Source of the DNA: Candidatus Methanogaster sp. | GTDB taxonomy: Archaea; Halobacteriota; Methanosarcinia; Methanosarcinales; Methanogasteraceae | Assembly: GCA_003194445.1 (NCBI GenBank) | Contig: PQXF01000017.1 | Location: 1 to 57,712, forward strand | Reading direction: 5' to 3' | DNA: 57,712 nucleotides | Shown here: piece after piece, positions 1-9,500 of the stretch | How positions within the stretch are numbered: position 1 is the first letter of the stretch | Layout of the letters: each line of letters opens with the position of its first letter | The notes under the pieces: generated by a model | The model's database searches: none | Told to the model about the DNA's origin: nothing | What the model saw: only the letters and a program-made list of their open reading frames with translations | Translations under genes and position numbers: made by a program

Positions 1-122
1 ATCAGTAAGGATGCAGAGGAGAAATGTGATGAGGCATATTTCGGGTGAGGGGATATCGAGGTACAACAGTTGAATGTAGGGCTAGGTTGGTGATAAATGT
101 GGTGTGGAATGGGGTGCGTGGG

Positions 123-137
123 TTATAGTGTATATAC
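123..137 (+). promoter_or_regulatory. Candidate TATA element upstream of the first ExbB-like gene
   Basis: The stretch tatagtgtatata lies about 25-35 bases upstream of the GTG chosen as the start of the ExbB-like gene. In archaea this spacing would place transcription initiation close to the start codon, giving a leaderless or very short-leader mRNA. This fits the absence of a clear Shine-Dalgarno before that GTG. Bases 1-122 hold no gene I can support. Position and composition are the only evidence. Confidence 0.35.
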
Positions 138-160
138 CATGAAAAAGCAATTTCAGAATC

Positions 161-850
161 GTGGCTACCGCCACTGTTTTTGAGAGTTTTACGTACCAAG
201 TCTCGAATCTGCCGATAGTACTTCAGAACTCGATATACATCATATCAACGATGCTTCTCTACCCGGTGATAATTGCGCTGCTGCTCCTCACCGGATACCT
301 GATCGTGGAGATCGGGACGTTTATCTATGAGTATTACATGCGGCTCAAGCGGAAGAGGGATCTCTCGGGAGTTAGAAGAGCAAGAGAACTCTCGAAAGTC
401 GGTCGTTTGGGTGATGCCCTCGATCTGATCGGGAATTCGATGTCAGGTGCGTTTGTGTATGCATTCATAGACGATCTCCGCGGGATACCGATCGATGATG
501 TCCTGAAGGTGGAGATCGAGAAGCTACTTCATGAGTACGACACCCTGATCACAAAGCGGCTTGAACGGACAAGTCTCGTAGCAAGGATCGGTCCGATGCT
601 CGGGCTGATGGGAACACTGATCCCGATGGGTCCCGCTCTTGCCGGACTTGCAGCGGGAGACGTCGAACTCCTTGCAAACAATATGATCCTTGCGTTCGGG
701 ACGACCGTGCTAGGTCTTCTCGTGGGCGGCGGATCGTACGCAATCTCGACTGTGCGGAGCCGGTGGTACGATCGGGACATGGACGACATGGACGACATGA
801 GCCATATTTGCGACATGATACATGGTGATTCTGATGTATCTGAAGAATAG
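161..850 (+). CDS. MotA/TolQ/ExbB-family proton-channel protein, copy 1
   Basis: This 229-residue inner-membrane protein belongs to the MotA/TolQ/ExbB family, which forms the ion-conducting stator of energy transducers. A long hydrophobic segment at residues ~17-50 is followed by a cytosolic helical region. Two more hydrophobic segments lie at ~140-165 and ~172-198, carrying family-typical Gly/Pro-rich sequence (GPMLGLMGTLIPMGPALAGL, then AFGTTVLGLLVGG). The tail is rich in Asp and Met (repeated DDM) and is three codons longer than in the downstream copy. The start is taken as GTG; an ATG at 139 is in another frame. From about residue 16 on, the protein is nearly identical to the one encoded at 12963-13622, while the N-terminus differs because the upstream DNA is unrelated. 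It overlaps the broken DUF2149 gene, its expected ExbD-like partner. Family assignment is firm; the driven process is inferred. Confidence 0.88.
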   Translation: MATATVFESFTYQVSNLPIVLQNSIYIISTMLLYPVIIALLLLTGYLIVEIGTFIYEYYMRLKRKRDLSGVRRARELSKVGRLGDALDLIGNSMSGAFVYAFIDDLRGIPIDDVLKVEIEKLLHEYDTLITKRLERTSLVARIGPMLGLMGTLIPMGPALAGLAAGDVELLANNMILAFGTTVLGLLVGGGSYAISTVRSRWYDRDMDDMDDMSHICDMIHGDSDVSEE

Positions 851-1178
851 AAATAACAGGAATGGCGGCAGAAGGCGGCGAAACGATGAGAACCCGATGG
901 GGGGGTTGCAAACCTCTTCGATGTGGCGATGGTCTTTGCTGTTGTGCTCCTTGTTGCGCTTGTGACCTTCGTACCACCTGCCAGAACTGATCACACCTGA
1001 TCAGGATGTGACGATCGTTAAGAACCCGGGAGAGCTCACAATGGTGGTTATCGTTAAGAGCGGAGAGACGATCGAGACACTGAATATGAGCGAGACTGCG
1101 ATCGAGGAGGATGTTGTCGGGACTGTCGGGACGATATATGAGATGAAGGGGGGTATGATCTATGTGCCCTCGAAGTAG
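822..1178 (+). pseudogene. DUF2149 (ExbD/TolR-like partner), frameshifted copy
   Basis: This matches the intact DUF2149 gene at 13594-13953 nearly base for base but carries two opposite indels. Near 900-906 a T is missing inside a G-run (seven Gs where the intact copy has GGGTGGGG). Near 967 a T has been gained (gaccttcg against gacctcg). Between them the original frame reads into a TGA at 963-965, so the membrane segment is lost; after the second indel the frame is restored up to the TAG at 1176-1178. It could be a decaying duplicate or two assembly errors. If the sequence is right, the first ExbB-like copy has no intact partner beside it. The start overlaps the end of the ExbB-like gene as in the intact pair. 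Confidence 0.8.
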
Positions 1179-1295
1179 TGGTATGATCATGGTTGATGTG
1201 GACAAGCGCTGCAGCATGGGTATAAAGTCTCTGGATATACTGAAATATAATATGGATAAAGTTTTTAGTCCTTCTTAACACCAGAGGATATATTC
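1179..1295 (+). promoter_or_regulatory. Conserved spacer upstream of archaeosortase gene, copy 1
   Basis: This spacer is conserved with the one at 13954-14070, including its start (tggtatgatcatggttgatg) and an AT-rich core (gatatactgaa, then tggataaagtt). The AT-rich tract around 1253-1268 sits about 28-43 bases before the archaeosortase ATG, a plausible archaeal promoter position. No Shine-Dalgarno precedes that ATG, which suggests a short-leader transcript. Promoter function is inferred. Confidence 0.4.
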
Positions 1296-2465
1296 ATGAA
1301 ATATAACACTGTGTCATTATCCGATAAGATCAATGAGAACCGTACGCTCTTAACGTTCGGCGCGCTCTTTGTAGTCTTCTGTGCTGCATTCTATGCCGTA
1401 ACCAGATGGACTCCATCGTCATTTGCCCCACTGAACAACTACACTGCTTCGGCACTTGGGTTTCTGCTACAGGCACTCGGAATGCCGCCCACTCTGGAGG
1501 GCGTCGTAGTGTCAGCGGGCGGTTTCAGTGTGAAGATCATTGACGAGTGTTCTGCGATCTTTGTGTTCATCCTCTTCATTTCGTTCGTGCTGGCATACCC
1601 TACATCGCTCAAGAACAAAGCGATTGGTCTGATCTTTGGCATTCCGAGTTTATTTGCGGTGAACGCACTGCGTCTCACCATTGTTTTCTTCGCAGGACTG
1701 TGGCGTCCTGATCTCTTTGAGTATGTCCATGCATATCTCTGGCAGACGATCATGATAATTCTTGTTTTCATATCGTGTCTGGCATGGCTGCACTATGTGG
1801 TGATGGTCACCACCAGAAACGATCCGCTGGCTTTTCTGGTGCGGTTCGCGGCGTTCTCAAGCGTACTTTTTTTGATGTGGTTCTATCTGGATGGTGCATA
1901 CGTTTCGATGACCGGTTATATGACCGAATTTCTGTTGAACTGCATGGGCTATCGCATACATCTGGCACCTGATCCGAATATAGCGCTTTACCCGTCAACC
2001 TTCAATCTCATCGCTTTTACAGCGCTCATTCTTGCGACACAACGCCCGAGTGTTCGCGCGAAGGGCGCGAAAGTGAAGGCACTGGCGATCGGTCTGACAC
2101 TGATGATGCTGGTGGAGGTTATCCACGGGTTGTATCAGGTTCTTGCCGACTTTGGCGTGGGGTATGCACTTGAGATCATGTATGCGGCACAGATCGGTAA
2201 TCAATATTTTCTTCCTTTCGGGTTATGGCTTGTCTTTGTTTATGCTGATGTGTTCAAACGGGCAGGAATGCGTGTTTGTCCGATATGCGGGGAGGAGAAG
2301 GTCGGGATTGTGGAGCATATAAGGGCGAAGCATGGGGCGGAAGCGCTTGAGGATGAGCGGGTGAAGGCTGTGTTAGGGGGGCGGAGAGGCGCATTTGGAT
2401 TCAAAGGAAAGATGCACTTGAAGAGAATCATGAAACAGATACAAAGGAGTTCAAAGCTACGATAA
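1296..2465 (+). CDS. Archaeosortase/exosortase-family transpeptidase with zinc-finger-like tail, copy 1
   Basis: This 389-residue multi-pass membrane protein belongs to the exosortase/archaeosortase family, which cleaves C-terminal sorting tails of exported proteins and probably transfers them to a lipid. The expected triad is visible: Cys85 in DECSAIFVF, Arg126 in NALRL and His145 in YVHAYLWQ, each in or beside a hydrophobic segment. About eight membrane segments span residues 20-345. The cytosolic tail carries CPIC at 328-331 followed by H341 and H346, a C2H2-like zinc-binding pattern I do not associate with archaeosortases. Two window proteins (5161-6477 and 15272-20308) end in VPXXXP-type tails, so an archaeosortase B-like pairing is plausible. 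A near-identical copy lies at 14071-15243. The sub-class is inferred from the substrates. Confidence 0.85.
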   Translation: MKYNTVSLSDKINENRTLLTFGALFVVFCAAFYAVTRWTPSSFAPLNNYTASALGFLLQALGMPPTLEGVVVSAGGFSVKIIDECSAIFVFILFISFVLAYPTSLKNKAIGLIFGIPSLFAVNALRLTIVFFAGLWRPDLFEYVHAYLWQTIMIILVFISCLAWLHYVVMVTTRNDPLAFLVRFAAFSSVLFLMWFYLDGAYVSMTGYMTEFLLNCMGYRIHLAPDPNIALYPSTFNLIAFTALILATQRPSVRAKGAKVKALAIGLTLMMLVEVIHGLYQVLADFGVGYALEIMYAAQIGNQYFLPFGLWLVFVYADVFKRAGMRVCPICGEEKVGIVEHIRAKHGAEALEDERVKAVLGGRRGAFGFKGKMHLKRIMKQIQRSSKLR

Positions 2466-2890
2466 GGAAGAAAAGTGAGAACGTGTCTCTGTAGGCGCAA
2501 ATTTCGTTTCCGAACATCCGAAAGGTTTATACAGGATAAGATAATCATCATGATAAACTCAAGCATGTATGCATTAAAACAAATAACTTGGTTACGGAGA
2601 CTTCTGAAGATGCCCTACACACTACAATCGACCCGCGCGGAGACGTTATATACATTATGCACACAGCGCGCAAAACGATCAAACATATCCCACTTATGGC
2701 GAGACCATCTATGCTCTGTGGGATGAACGATCAGGTGAAGCAATACCTGTACTATCAGGAGTTCAATTCCTCCTATCACATCCGGATTCATCGATAGTGC
2801 AGCGCTTGCCATAAGATATGTTTCATCTTTGTTCATTCCGGACGAGTAAGCAGATACACAGATATTGAAACAAATAAATTGGAGATACAC
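2466..2890 (+). promoter_or_regulatory. Gene-free spacer with candidate promoter elements
   Basis: I see no convincing gene in this 425-base spacer; its open frames lack conserved features. TATA-like stretches occur at about 2526-2534 (gtttataca) and 2644-2652 (gttatatac). The string aaacaaataa occurs near 2578 and again just before the propeller gene, and a similar one precedes the gene at 25356. This may be a shared leader element of the propeller genes. Confidence 0.35.
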
Positions 2891-4843
2891 ATGAAGAGAA
2901 GAACAACCATCATGGCGCTGGTGGCGCTTGCGCTTGTGATGCTGGCGGCGTCTGCGACCGATTGGCAGCAGTTTCAGAAGGATGAGATCAATACCGGATG
3001 GACGACCGATTACGCGCCTATATCTGATCCGACGTTGGTATGGTCCAAGCAGACGACTGGCACAGGGATGGGTGGCATCGATGTAGCACCGATCGTCGGT
3101 GATAGGCAGGTATTTGTCCTCGATTATGTGGGCAATGTATGGGCTTTCAATGCAACCACAGGGCAGTTGAACTGGAACAGATCATGTACGGCACCTGGGA
3201 CGTTTGAGCTATCCACGCCAGCATACAACGACGGTATACTATATGTCGCAACAAGTTCAGGTGATCTGAATCAGGGTTACTGTAGAGTTACTGCACTGTA
3301 TGCGAACAACGGCACCAAACGCGAGAATATTACATTGAAGACGACCGATGGATACCAGTTATACACACCTGTGACGTATGCAGACGACCGGATATATCTC
3401 GGCGACTGGAACGGCAGTGCCACCACCACAAACGGCAGCGGCACATACTACTGCCTCAACGCCAGTAACGTCTCTGATATTCTATGGAACTGCACGCCAA
3501 ACCGTGTCAGTTGTGGATACCGCTGGGCAGGTGCCGCAATCATCGGCGATTACATCCTATTTGGGGATACCGCCGCGAATGTGACGTGCCTGTACAATGA
3601 CAACGCAACGTTCGTGGACTATATAAATATCTCAGAGGTGTGCGGATGCAGCGATCCGGTTGAAGAGATTCGGTCATCGATTGCATGGAATGAAAGCACG
3701 GGTCATATCTACTTCACAGCCGGGAAGCAGGACACTGCACATAGCGGTTATGGGACCGGGCATGTGTATGCAGTCGCTTTCAACGCCACAACCGGCGATC
3801 TGGGCGATACATGTACATGGAGTAACGATATATGGCACACCACATCCACACCGGTCTACTATGACGACAGAATCTATGTCGGCGGTGGCGCGGGGATGGG
3901 ACTGGCGAATGGTCCCGGCAGGATGCGATGCCTGAATGCGACCAATGGTAGTACGATCTGGGAGAAATGGGATGCAAATGCCGGCAGGGTACAGGCGTCT
4001 CCGGCATTGTCGGTTGTGGGCGGGCGGAAGTTCATCTACTACACCACCAATGTGAACAACGGCAGCGCATACTGCCTTGAAGATGTGGGCGACAATTATA
4101 CGGTTAGATGGGTGTGGAATCCACCTGATCCTGACAACCAGTATATCCTGCAAGGAGTTGCAATCTCTGACGGATTTGTGTACTTTGGAACGGATTACGG
4201 TAGAATCTATGCATTGGGAGGTATGCTCAGAATAAAGACCACCCATCATTACGGGAACACTTCTCCATATAACGGCACATTCATGTTTAACATGGAATTG
4301 GTGTGTAATGGATCCACACCTCTTCAGATGCTCAGGAGCGTTGCAGACGTCACAATGAATGGAAGCCGTGTTTGTGGCATAAATGGGCTAAACGAATCGC
4401 CTCCTTGCTACTGGTATCTCTATATAAACGGCATACCTGCACCAGACGCGGATATCGATTCATATCAACTACGAGAAGGTGAAGTCGTGCACTGGGACTA
4501 CTCGAGCATGATAAACGCGGGCGGAGGAAAGTCCGGATCCAAATCTTATTCGGCAATGAATTACCCGGAGCCGCCCCGGTCTGAGATTGCAAAATTGATA
4601 CCCGAGGGGTCAACACCTCTTGATGTTCTGCAGAGTGTTGCAGATGTCACCATGCACGAAGGAAGGGTATATAGCATAAACGGACTGGCTGAATCACCTC
4701 CTTATTACTGGCGCCTTTACATAAACGGTATGCCTGTGCCATACGAGGATATCGATTCATATCAACTACAGGATGATGAAACCATAGAGTGGAGGCACTC
4801 AATCAGGAACAATGCAGGTGGCGTAACATCTGAGAATCGCTGA
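2891..4843 (+). CDS. Secreted PQQ-type beta-propeller protein with two C-terminal DUF4430 (transcobalamin-like) domains
   Basis: The start is the ATG at 2891, preceded by GGAG six bases upstream; an in-frame TTG at 2879 is less likely. A Sec signal peptide (MKRRTTIMALVALALVMLAA) leads into a beta-propeller of the quinoprotein-dehydrogenase-like superfamily, residues ~22-445. Repeats contain Trp/Tyr-rich blades such as GNVWAFNATTGQLNW. Two tandem domains follow (~460-545 and ~570-650), each with the pattern SVADVTM, SINGL, SPPYYWRLYING, SYQL, WRHS. That matches DUF4430, which resembles the cobalamin-covering beta domain of transcobalamin and intrinsic factor. There is no C-terminal anchor, so it is probably released or non-covalently surface-bound. 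Its CobN, cbiMNQO and DUF4430-bearing neighbours support a corrinoid-related role, but ligand binding is not shown. True PQQ binding is not implied. Confidence 0.85.
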   Translation: MKRRTTIMALVALALVMLAASATDWQQFQKDEINTGWTTDYAPISDPTLVWSKQTTGTGMGGIDVAPIVGDRQVFVLDYVGNVWAFNATTGQLNWNRSCTAPGTFELSTPAYNDGILYVATSSGDLNQGYCRVTALYANNGTKRENITLKTTDGYQLYTPVTYADDRIYLGDWNGSATTTNGSGTYYCLNASNVSDILWNCTPNRVSCGYRWAGAAIIGDYILFGDTAANVTCLYNDNATFVDYINISEVCGCSDPVEEIRSSIAWNESTGHIYFTAGKQDTAHSGYGTGHVYAVAFNATTGDLGDTCTWSNDIWHTTSTPVYYDDRIYVGGGAGMGLANGPGRMRCLNATNGSTIWEKWDANAGRVQASPALSVVGGRKFIYYTTNVNNGSAYCLEDVGDNYTVRWVWNPPDPDNQYILQGVAISDGFVYFGTDYGRIYALGGMLRIKTTHHYGNTSPYNGTFMFNMELVCNGSTPLQMLRSVADVTMNGSRVCGINGLNESPPCYWYLYINGIPAPDADIDSYQLREGEVVHWDYSSMINAGGGKSGSKSYSAMNYPEPPRSEIAKLIPEGSTPLDVLQSVADVTMHEGRVYSINGLAESPPYYWRLYINGMPVPYEDIDSYQLQDDETIEWRHSIRNNAGGVTSENR

Positions 4844-4870
4844 CGTCCCAGGACGTTAGCCATTTTTTTT
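4839..4870 (+). terminator. Hairpin plus T-tract terminator
   Basis: The bases gctgacgtcc and ggacgttagc pair in RNA over ten positions (one G-U) around a 2-base loop, overlapping the stop codon of the propeller gene. A run of eight Ts follows. Archaeal termination mainly needs the T-tract, so this is a good terminator candidate. Confidence 0.7.
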
Positions 4871-5160
4871 ATTTTATATAGGGTATAAAGTTATTTGCAC
4901 AAATTGGTGTTACGGAAATAAAATCTGGAAAGATAAAATATGAACAAAATCAAACCACGGTTTAAACGGTTCGAGATGCACGGGAATCTGCCAGCTATTT
5001 TGCGATGTGGTACTGTGGTAAGTGCATCGATAAACAGAACGAGAGGAGGTAGATAAAAAAGATCTACGCAAACAGAACCCACAAGAGCGCCGAAAGAGAG
5101 CGCAATGACAGAAAATACCCAAAAGAACAACGAATACTGCATAAAAGGAGGTAAGGAAGC
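4871..5160 (+). promoter_or_regulatory. Spacer and leader of the VPXXXP-tailed propeller gene
   Basis: The spacer after the T-tract contains an AT-rich candidate promoter (attttatatagggtataaag, about 4872-4891). It ends with a strong Shine-Dalgarno (GGAGGT, about 5146-5151) nine bases before the GTG start. The leader would be long, about 250 bases. No gene is visible in it. Confidence 0.35.
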
Positions 5161-6477
5161 GTGAAAAGAAACAATGTAAGGACAATCGGTGCGTTGCTCG
5201 TTATGGTTGTATGCCTGGCGAGTGCCGCACCTGTAATGGCGGTGGATTGGGAACAGTTCCACTACGATATTGAAAACACAGGGACCACTTCGTCAGATGC
5301 CCCTGATACGAACGCGACAATATGGGTAAGTGCTAACATCGGGGCAGTGATGAGCTCGCAGGCGATGATCGTCGGAGATAAGGTTTTCGTCTATGCAGAC
5401 GACAAGGTCTATGCACTGAGCAGAAGTGGTGGAAACGAACTCTGGAATGCATCGATTCCAGGCGACTTACTGGCTTATGGCTCATGGGCATCGCCAGCAT
5501 ACAGCAACAACATGCTCTATGTGAGCGGTGGATACAATCTGACCAAGATCGATGCATCAGGGAATGTGATAAATCAGATTGCGTTCCCGGACGGCGGGTA
5601 CAGTTGCAATGGCGGTCCAACGGTTGCCAACGGAATGATCTTTGCAGGAAGCGGTTTTGGTTCATGGCCAAACTCGGCGCACTACTATGCGTTCGATAGC
5701 GATCTGAATGAGCTATGGAACTTCACCGTTGCCGGGACCGCATCTTCGACACCAGCGGTGGCGGATAACAGGGTAGTCTTCGGCGAGTATATCTGGGACA
5801 ACCCATCCAAACTGTACTGTGTACATGCGTCTAACGGGACTGAAATCTGGAACACCACACTCAGCAAGGATATCTGTGGTTCTGCTACAATCGATGCAGC
5901 GAATGACAGGGTCTATGTTACGACATACAATGATGGCTTGCTCCACGCATTATACTTCAATAATGGAACCGAGGTATGGAACAGACCCATCATAGCGAGC
6001 GACTCAACACCAGCGATATCAGGCGACCATATCTACGTCTCAGGAAGTACTGCCGGTCCAAGTACGGGTCGTACCTACTGCTTCAATTCAACGGGTGACG
6101 AGAAGTGGAACGTCTCATGCGGAAGCTGGACGATGTCACCGACGATTGCAGACGGCAAGCTATTCACCGGCATGGTTGGAACGGTCACATACGACCCCAG
6201 TTGGAACCCCACATACTACGATGAGATCAGTGTATACGATGCTCTGACAGGAGCACCTGTCTGGTCGTATGAACATGCCGGATCGTCACCATCCGTCGCG
6301 AATTCGTATGACATTGCTGTAAGCATCGGAATCGATGGCAGAGTCTATGCGTTCGGTACGCAATCCCCGCCACCATCAGAAGTTCCGGCGATCGCACCAC
6401 ACGGACTTGCATTGGTCATGCTATCCCTCTTCGGGCTGGGCATGATCACGATCAGAAAAATAGGTAAGAGCAAATAA
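5161..6477 (+). CDS. Exported beta-propeller protein with VPXXXP-CTERM sorting tail
   Basis: This 438-residue protein starts at GTG 5161, supported by GGAGGT upstream. A signal peptide (residues 1-29, ending APVMAV) is followed by one complete PQQ-type propeller of about 370 residues, opening with DWEQFHYDIENTGTTSSDAP. The same ~400-residue unit recurs at the end of the next protein and repeatedly in the one at 20806-25278. The C-terminus is a tripartite sorting signal: VPAIAP, a hydrophobic helix (GLALVMLSLFGLGMITI) and a basic RKIGKSK end. VPXXXP is the signature associated with archaeosortase B, so this protein is a likely substrate of the two archaeosortases in this window. It probably ends up lipid-anchored on the outer face. 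The function of the propeller is not determined. Confidence 0.87.
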   Translation: MKRNNVRTIGALLVMVVCLASAAPVMAVDWEQFHYDIENTGTTSSDAPDTNATIWVSANIGAVMSSQAMIVGDKVFVYADDKVYALSRSGGNELWNASIPGDLLAYGSWASPAYSNNMLYVSGGYNLTKIDASGNVINQIAFPDGGYSCNGGPTVANGMIFAGSGFGSWPNSAHYYAFDSDLNELWNFTVAGTASSTPAVADNRVVFGEYIWDNPSKLYCVHASNGTEIWNTTLSKDICGSATIDAANDRVYVTTYNDGLLHALYFNNGTEVWNRPIIASDSTPAISGDHIYVSGSTAGPSTGRTYCFNSTGDEKWNVSCGSWTMSPTIADGKLFTGMVGTVTYDPSWNPTYYDEISVYDALTGAPVWSYEHAGSSPSVANSYDIAVSIGIDGRVYAFGTQSPPPSEVPAIAPHGLALVMLSLFGLGMITIRKIGKSK

Positions 6478-6528
6478 TCGAATTTGCTTTTCCTCTTATT
6501 TTTTAGACAATGACAGGAGGCATACCGG

Positions 6529-9500
6529 ATTAGAAGAATAATTGGTGTATCGTTCGTTGTGGTGACGTATCTGAGCATCGCGCTTGTGGGTGCACAACCG
6601 GCACCGTTCCTGATATCGGGACTGGCTGCCTATGATAATACCGTGCCGTGCAACAACCTTACGCTGAATATAACAAATCTCAACACCGGCATGGTGTGGC
6701 AGGCAGAAACCCATGCTGGATATAATTTCTATCAACTTGTGCTCGATAAATCAGAAGTTCATTGTGGGGATGTACTGCAGTTCAATGCTACAGGCAGGGA
6801 CTTAGAGACTGTGAACATCTCGCAGTACAAACTCGGTATGATGAATGAAAGTATTTTAAAATATAATATTACATTTACATCAAAAGACGTTATTGTAATG
6901 ATCAACGATACAAACGGAACTGTCCATATCCAGCGGTTGTCTCTGATCACTGCAACTGACTGCACAATATTGAATGCTACGAAAGTAGCCTGCGACCGAC
7001 TTGATATGCTGTTTGAATCAGATGCGGCTGCAGCGACTCGAATCGATGGCATAGACGATCCTGTCGTCTACCTATACAACGAAAGCAGGCACGAGTGGAT
7101 AGAAATACCGCACTGTTATCGTCTGGCAGATGATGATTCGATCTGCTGGACAGGCGCAGATACCAGGCCTCCTGCAATGCTTCCCGACCTCTGGATTGTG
7201 GATATGCAGATCGAAGGCTGCTGGGGCTATATGGTGCACTCGAATATCACAAATACCGTAGCAGTCACGATATCAAACAAAGGATGTTCCACATCAGGGT
7301 GGTTCGATCTCGCCCTCTCGGTAGATGGTGAACTGATCGATGTGAAGAGACTGCCACCGCTGGATCCGCTGGAAAACACAACCATCGTATTTGATTGGGT
7401 GCCGGACGAGACTGGAAATTACACGGTTCTGGTCGAAGTTGATTCCAACGATCTGATTGCTGAATTAAATGATGATAACAACAAGGTATCAAGAGATGTG
7501 ACAGTGGAAGAGGGTGCGACCATCCGGGTGCCGCATGACTATCTGACTATCCATGACGCCGTAGATAATGCCACTGCATACAGCGTTATATCTATTGGCG
7601 AAGGTGACTACGGCGGATTTACCATAAAAGATAACCATCACCTCAGTATAATTGGAGCAGGCGAAGATGTAACGAGATGTAGTGAGACACGTATATTAGA
7701 CTCAAGTAATATCAAACTCAGTAGATTTCATGCGCAGTCAGGCATTCACGTATACGACTCTGATAACATCTCGCTAACGAATCTTGTGATGACGCATAGT
7801 TCCTACCGCGAGGATTGTTACCTCTTAAAGATTGATGGCTCGATCAACTGCATGGTATCAGATAACTTCATGTCAGGCAGTCTGTCTCCTGCCGGTTGGG
7901 CGGTACGTATGGCAACGTCGGGCGTCTTGATCACATCAGACAAGAACACAATCTGCAGCAATGTTATCTCCAACTGCCAGTACACAGTTAAATTGCAGGG
8001 AGACAACAACACGATTTATGCCAACAGTCTCTTCTTTACAGAAGCCGGGGATAGTATGGAAAACGCGTTTGCAATAGATAACGGGCAGAACAACCACTGG
8101 AATGCGAGTAGCCCGCTAAGCTATACCTTCAACAACATAACCACTGCAAACTGTATCGGTAACTACTGGGATGAGTACACAGATGAGGATTGCGATGGAG
8201 ATGGAATATGGGACCGCCCATACAACATCAGCGATACCGCAAGGGACTATCATCCACTCGTGTCACCATACAACGAGGAGTATAATCTGGATGTCAGACT
8301 AATCTCACTGCCAGATCGAATCTATGCCGGAGTGGACAACACCATCATCGTGGCTCTCAGCCAGAACTCGCAGAGGCTGACAGAGGTCACTGTCAACCTC
8401 TCCGTCGATGGAGATGCGATCGAATCGAGACGTATCGAACTTGTCAGAACGGCAGAAAAAACTTTGAGATATGTATATAATCCCGATGAAACCGGAACCC
8501 ATGAGATATCCGTGGATGCATCGATCGATGACTCGATGACATCCTTCAGGACTGGTCGATCCGTCCTTGCAGACATATATGAACTGCCGTATAATTATAG
8601 CGACAGCATCATACATGCACTACGGTTCCTGCGAGATGAACAGACTCCAGGGAGCGGCAGCATCGGGGCATTCTCCACCTCCGCATGGGCGGTGCTTGCA
8701 TTCTCTGCTGTAGGAGATGACCCTGGTGTAGCACTCACTGGCTTTCTGTCGGAGTACCCTTCGCTTCCGGAGAACGAGTTCGTACTCGATTGCTTCGAGG
8801 ACCTCGCACGCACCTGCCTTGCAGTAACTGCACTCGGAGACGCCGATCCAACAGACTTCGGTGGTGTGAACTATCTGACGACTGTGAAATCGTATCATGA
8901 TGGCGTCCAGTTCGATGATCCTGCTTCCGTGAATGACGATGCGCTTGGCATCCTCGCACTGATATCAGCCGGGGATCCGAACAGAACAGAGATCATCGAC
9001 CGATCTGTGGAGTATATCATATCCAGACAGAGCCGGGATGGTGGCTGGAGCAAGATCATCGAGGAGACTGGTGGAAATGTTAGTGGTGCCGATGGAAACG
9101 TTACCATCGATGCCACAAGTGATGTGAAGACAACCTCGCTTGCCATTCAGGCACTCGTGGCGGCAGGAGAGCCGCTTAAATCCAGTGTTATCGTGAATGC
9201 TTCGGCATTCCTCCGCAGGAGTCTCGATGCCGATGGCAGTTTTTCTGATGCGGTTACAACCGCCTCTGCTGTGCAGGCGATTCTGGCAATGGGGGAGAAT
9301 CCTCTCGTATGGTGGAACACAAGCGTCAACAACAGCGATACTCCGATTGAATATTTGCTGAACCTGCAGCAGCCGGATGGATCGTTCAACTACACCACAA
9401 ACAGATCGCTCTTCCCGAGAGATGCCACGGCAAAGGTGGTTCCAGCACTCGCGGCATGCCCGCATCCTCCACGAGTAAGAGATCTCGATGCATACCAGCT

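Larger units (their letters stand above)
205..2375. repeat. Large direct repeat, copy A (ExbB/DUF2149/archaeosortase module)
   Basis: About 2.2 kb here is nearly identical to roughly 12987-15150 in the same orientation. Similarity begins a few codons into the ExbB-like gene and ends in the C-terminal tail of the archaeosortase, after the zinc-finger-like motif, where the two proteins end differently. Spacers are conserved as well as coding sequence, which indicates a recent segmental duplication or ongoing gene conversion. Edges were judged by eye. Confidence 0.85.

Noticed and set aside
963-965. TGA in the first DUF2149 copy as a recoded (selenocysteine) codon
   Set aside because: It lies in the shifted frame between two indels relative to the intact copy, so it is a consequence of the frameshift.
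2475-2797. Two overlapping open frames in the spacer after the first archaeosortase
   Set aside because: Composition and lack of start signals suggest non-coding sequence with promoter elements.
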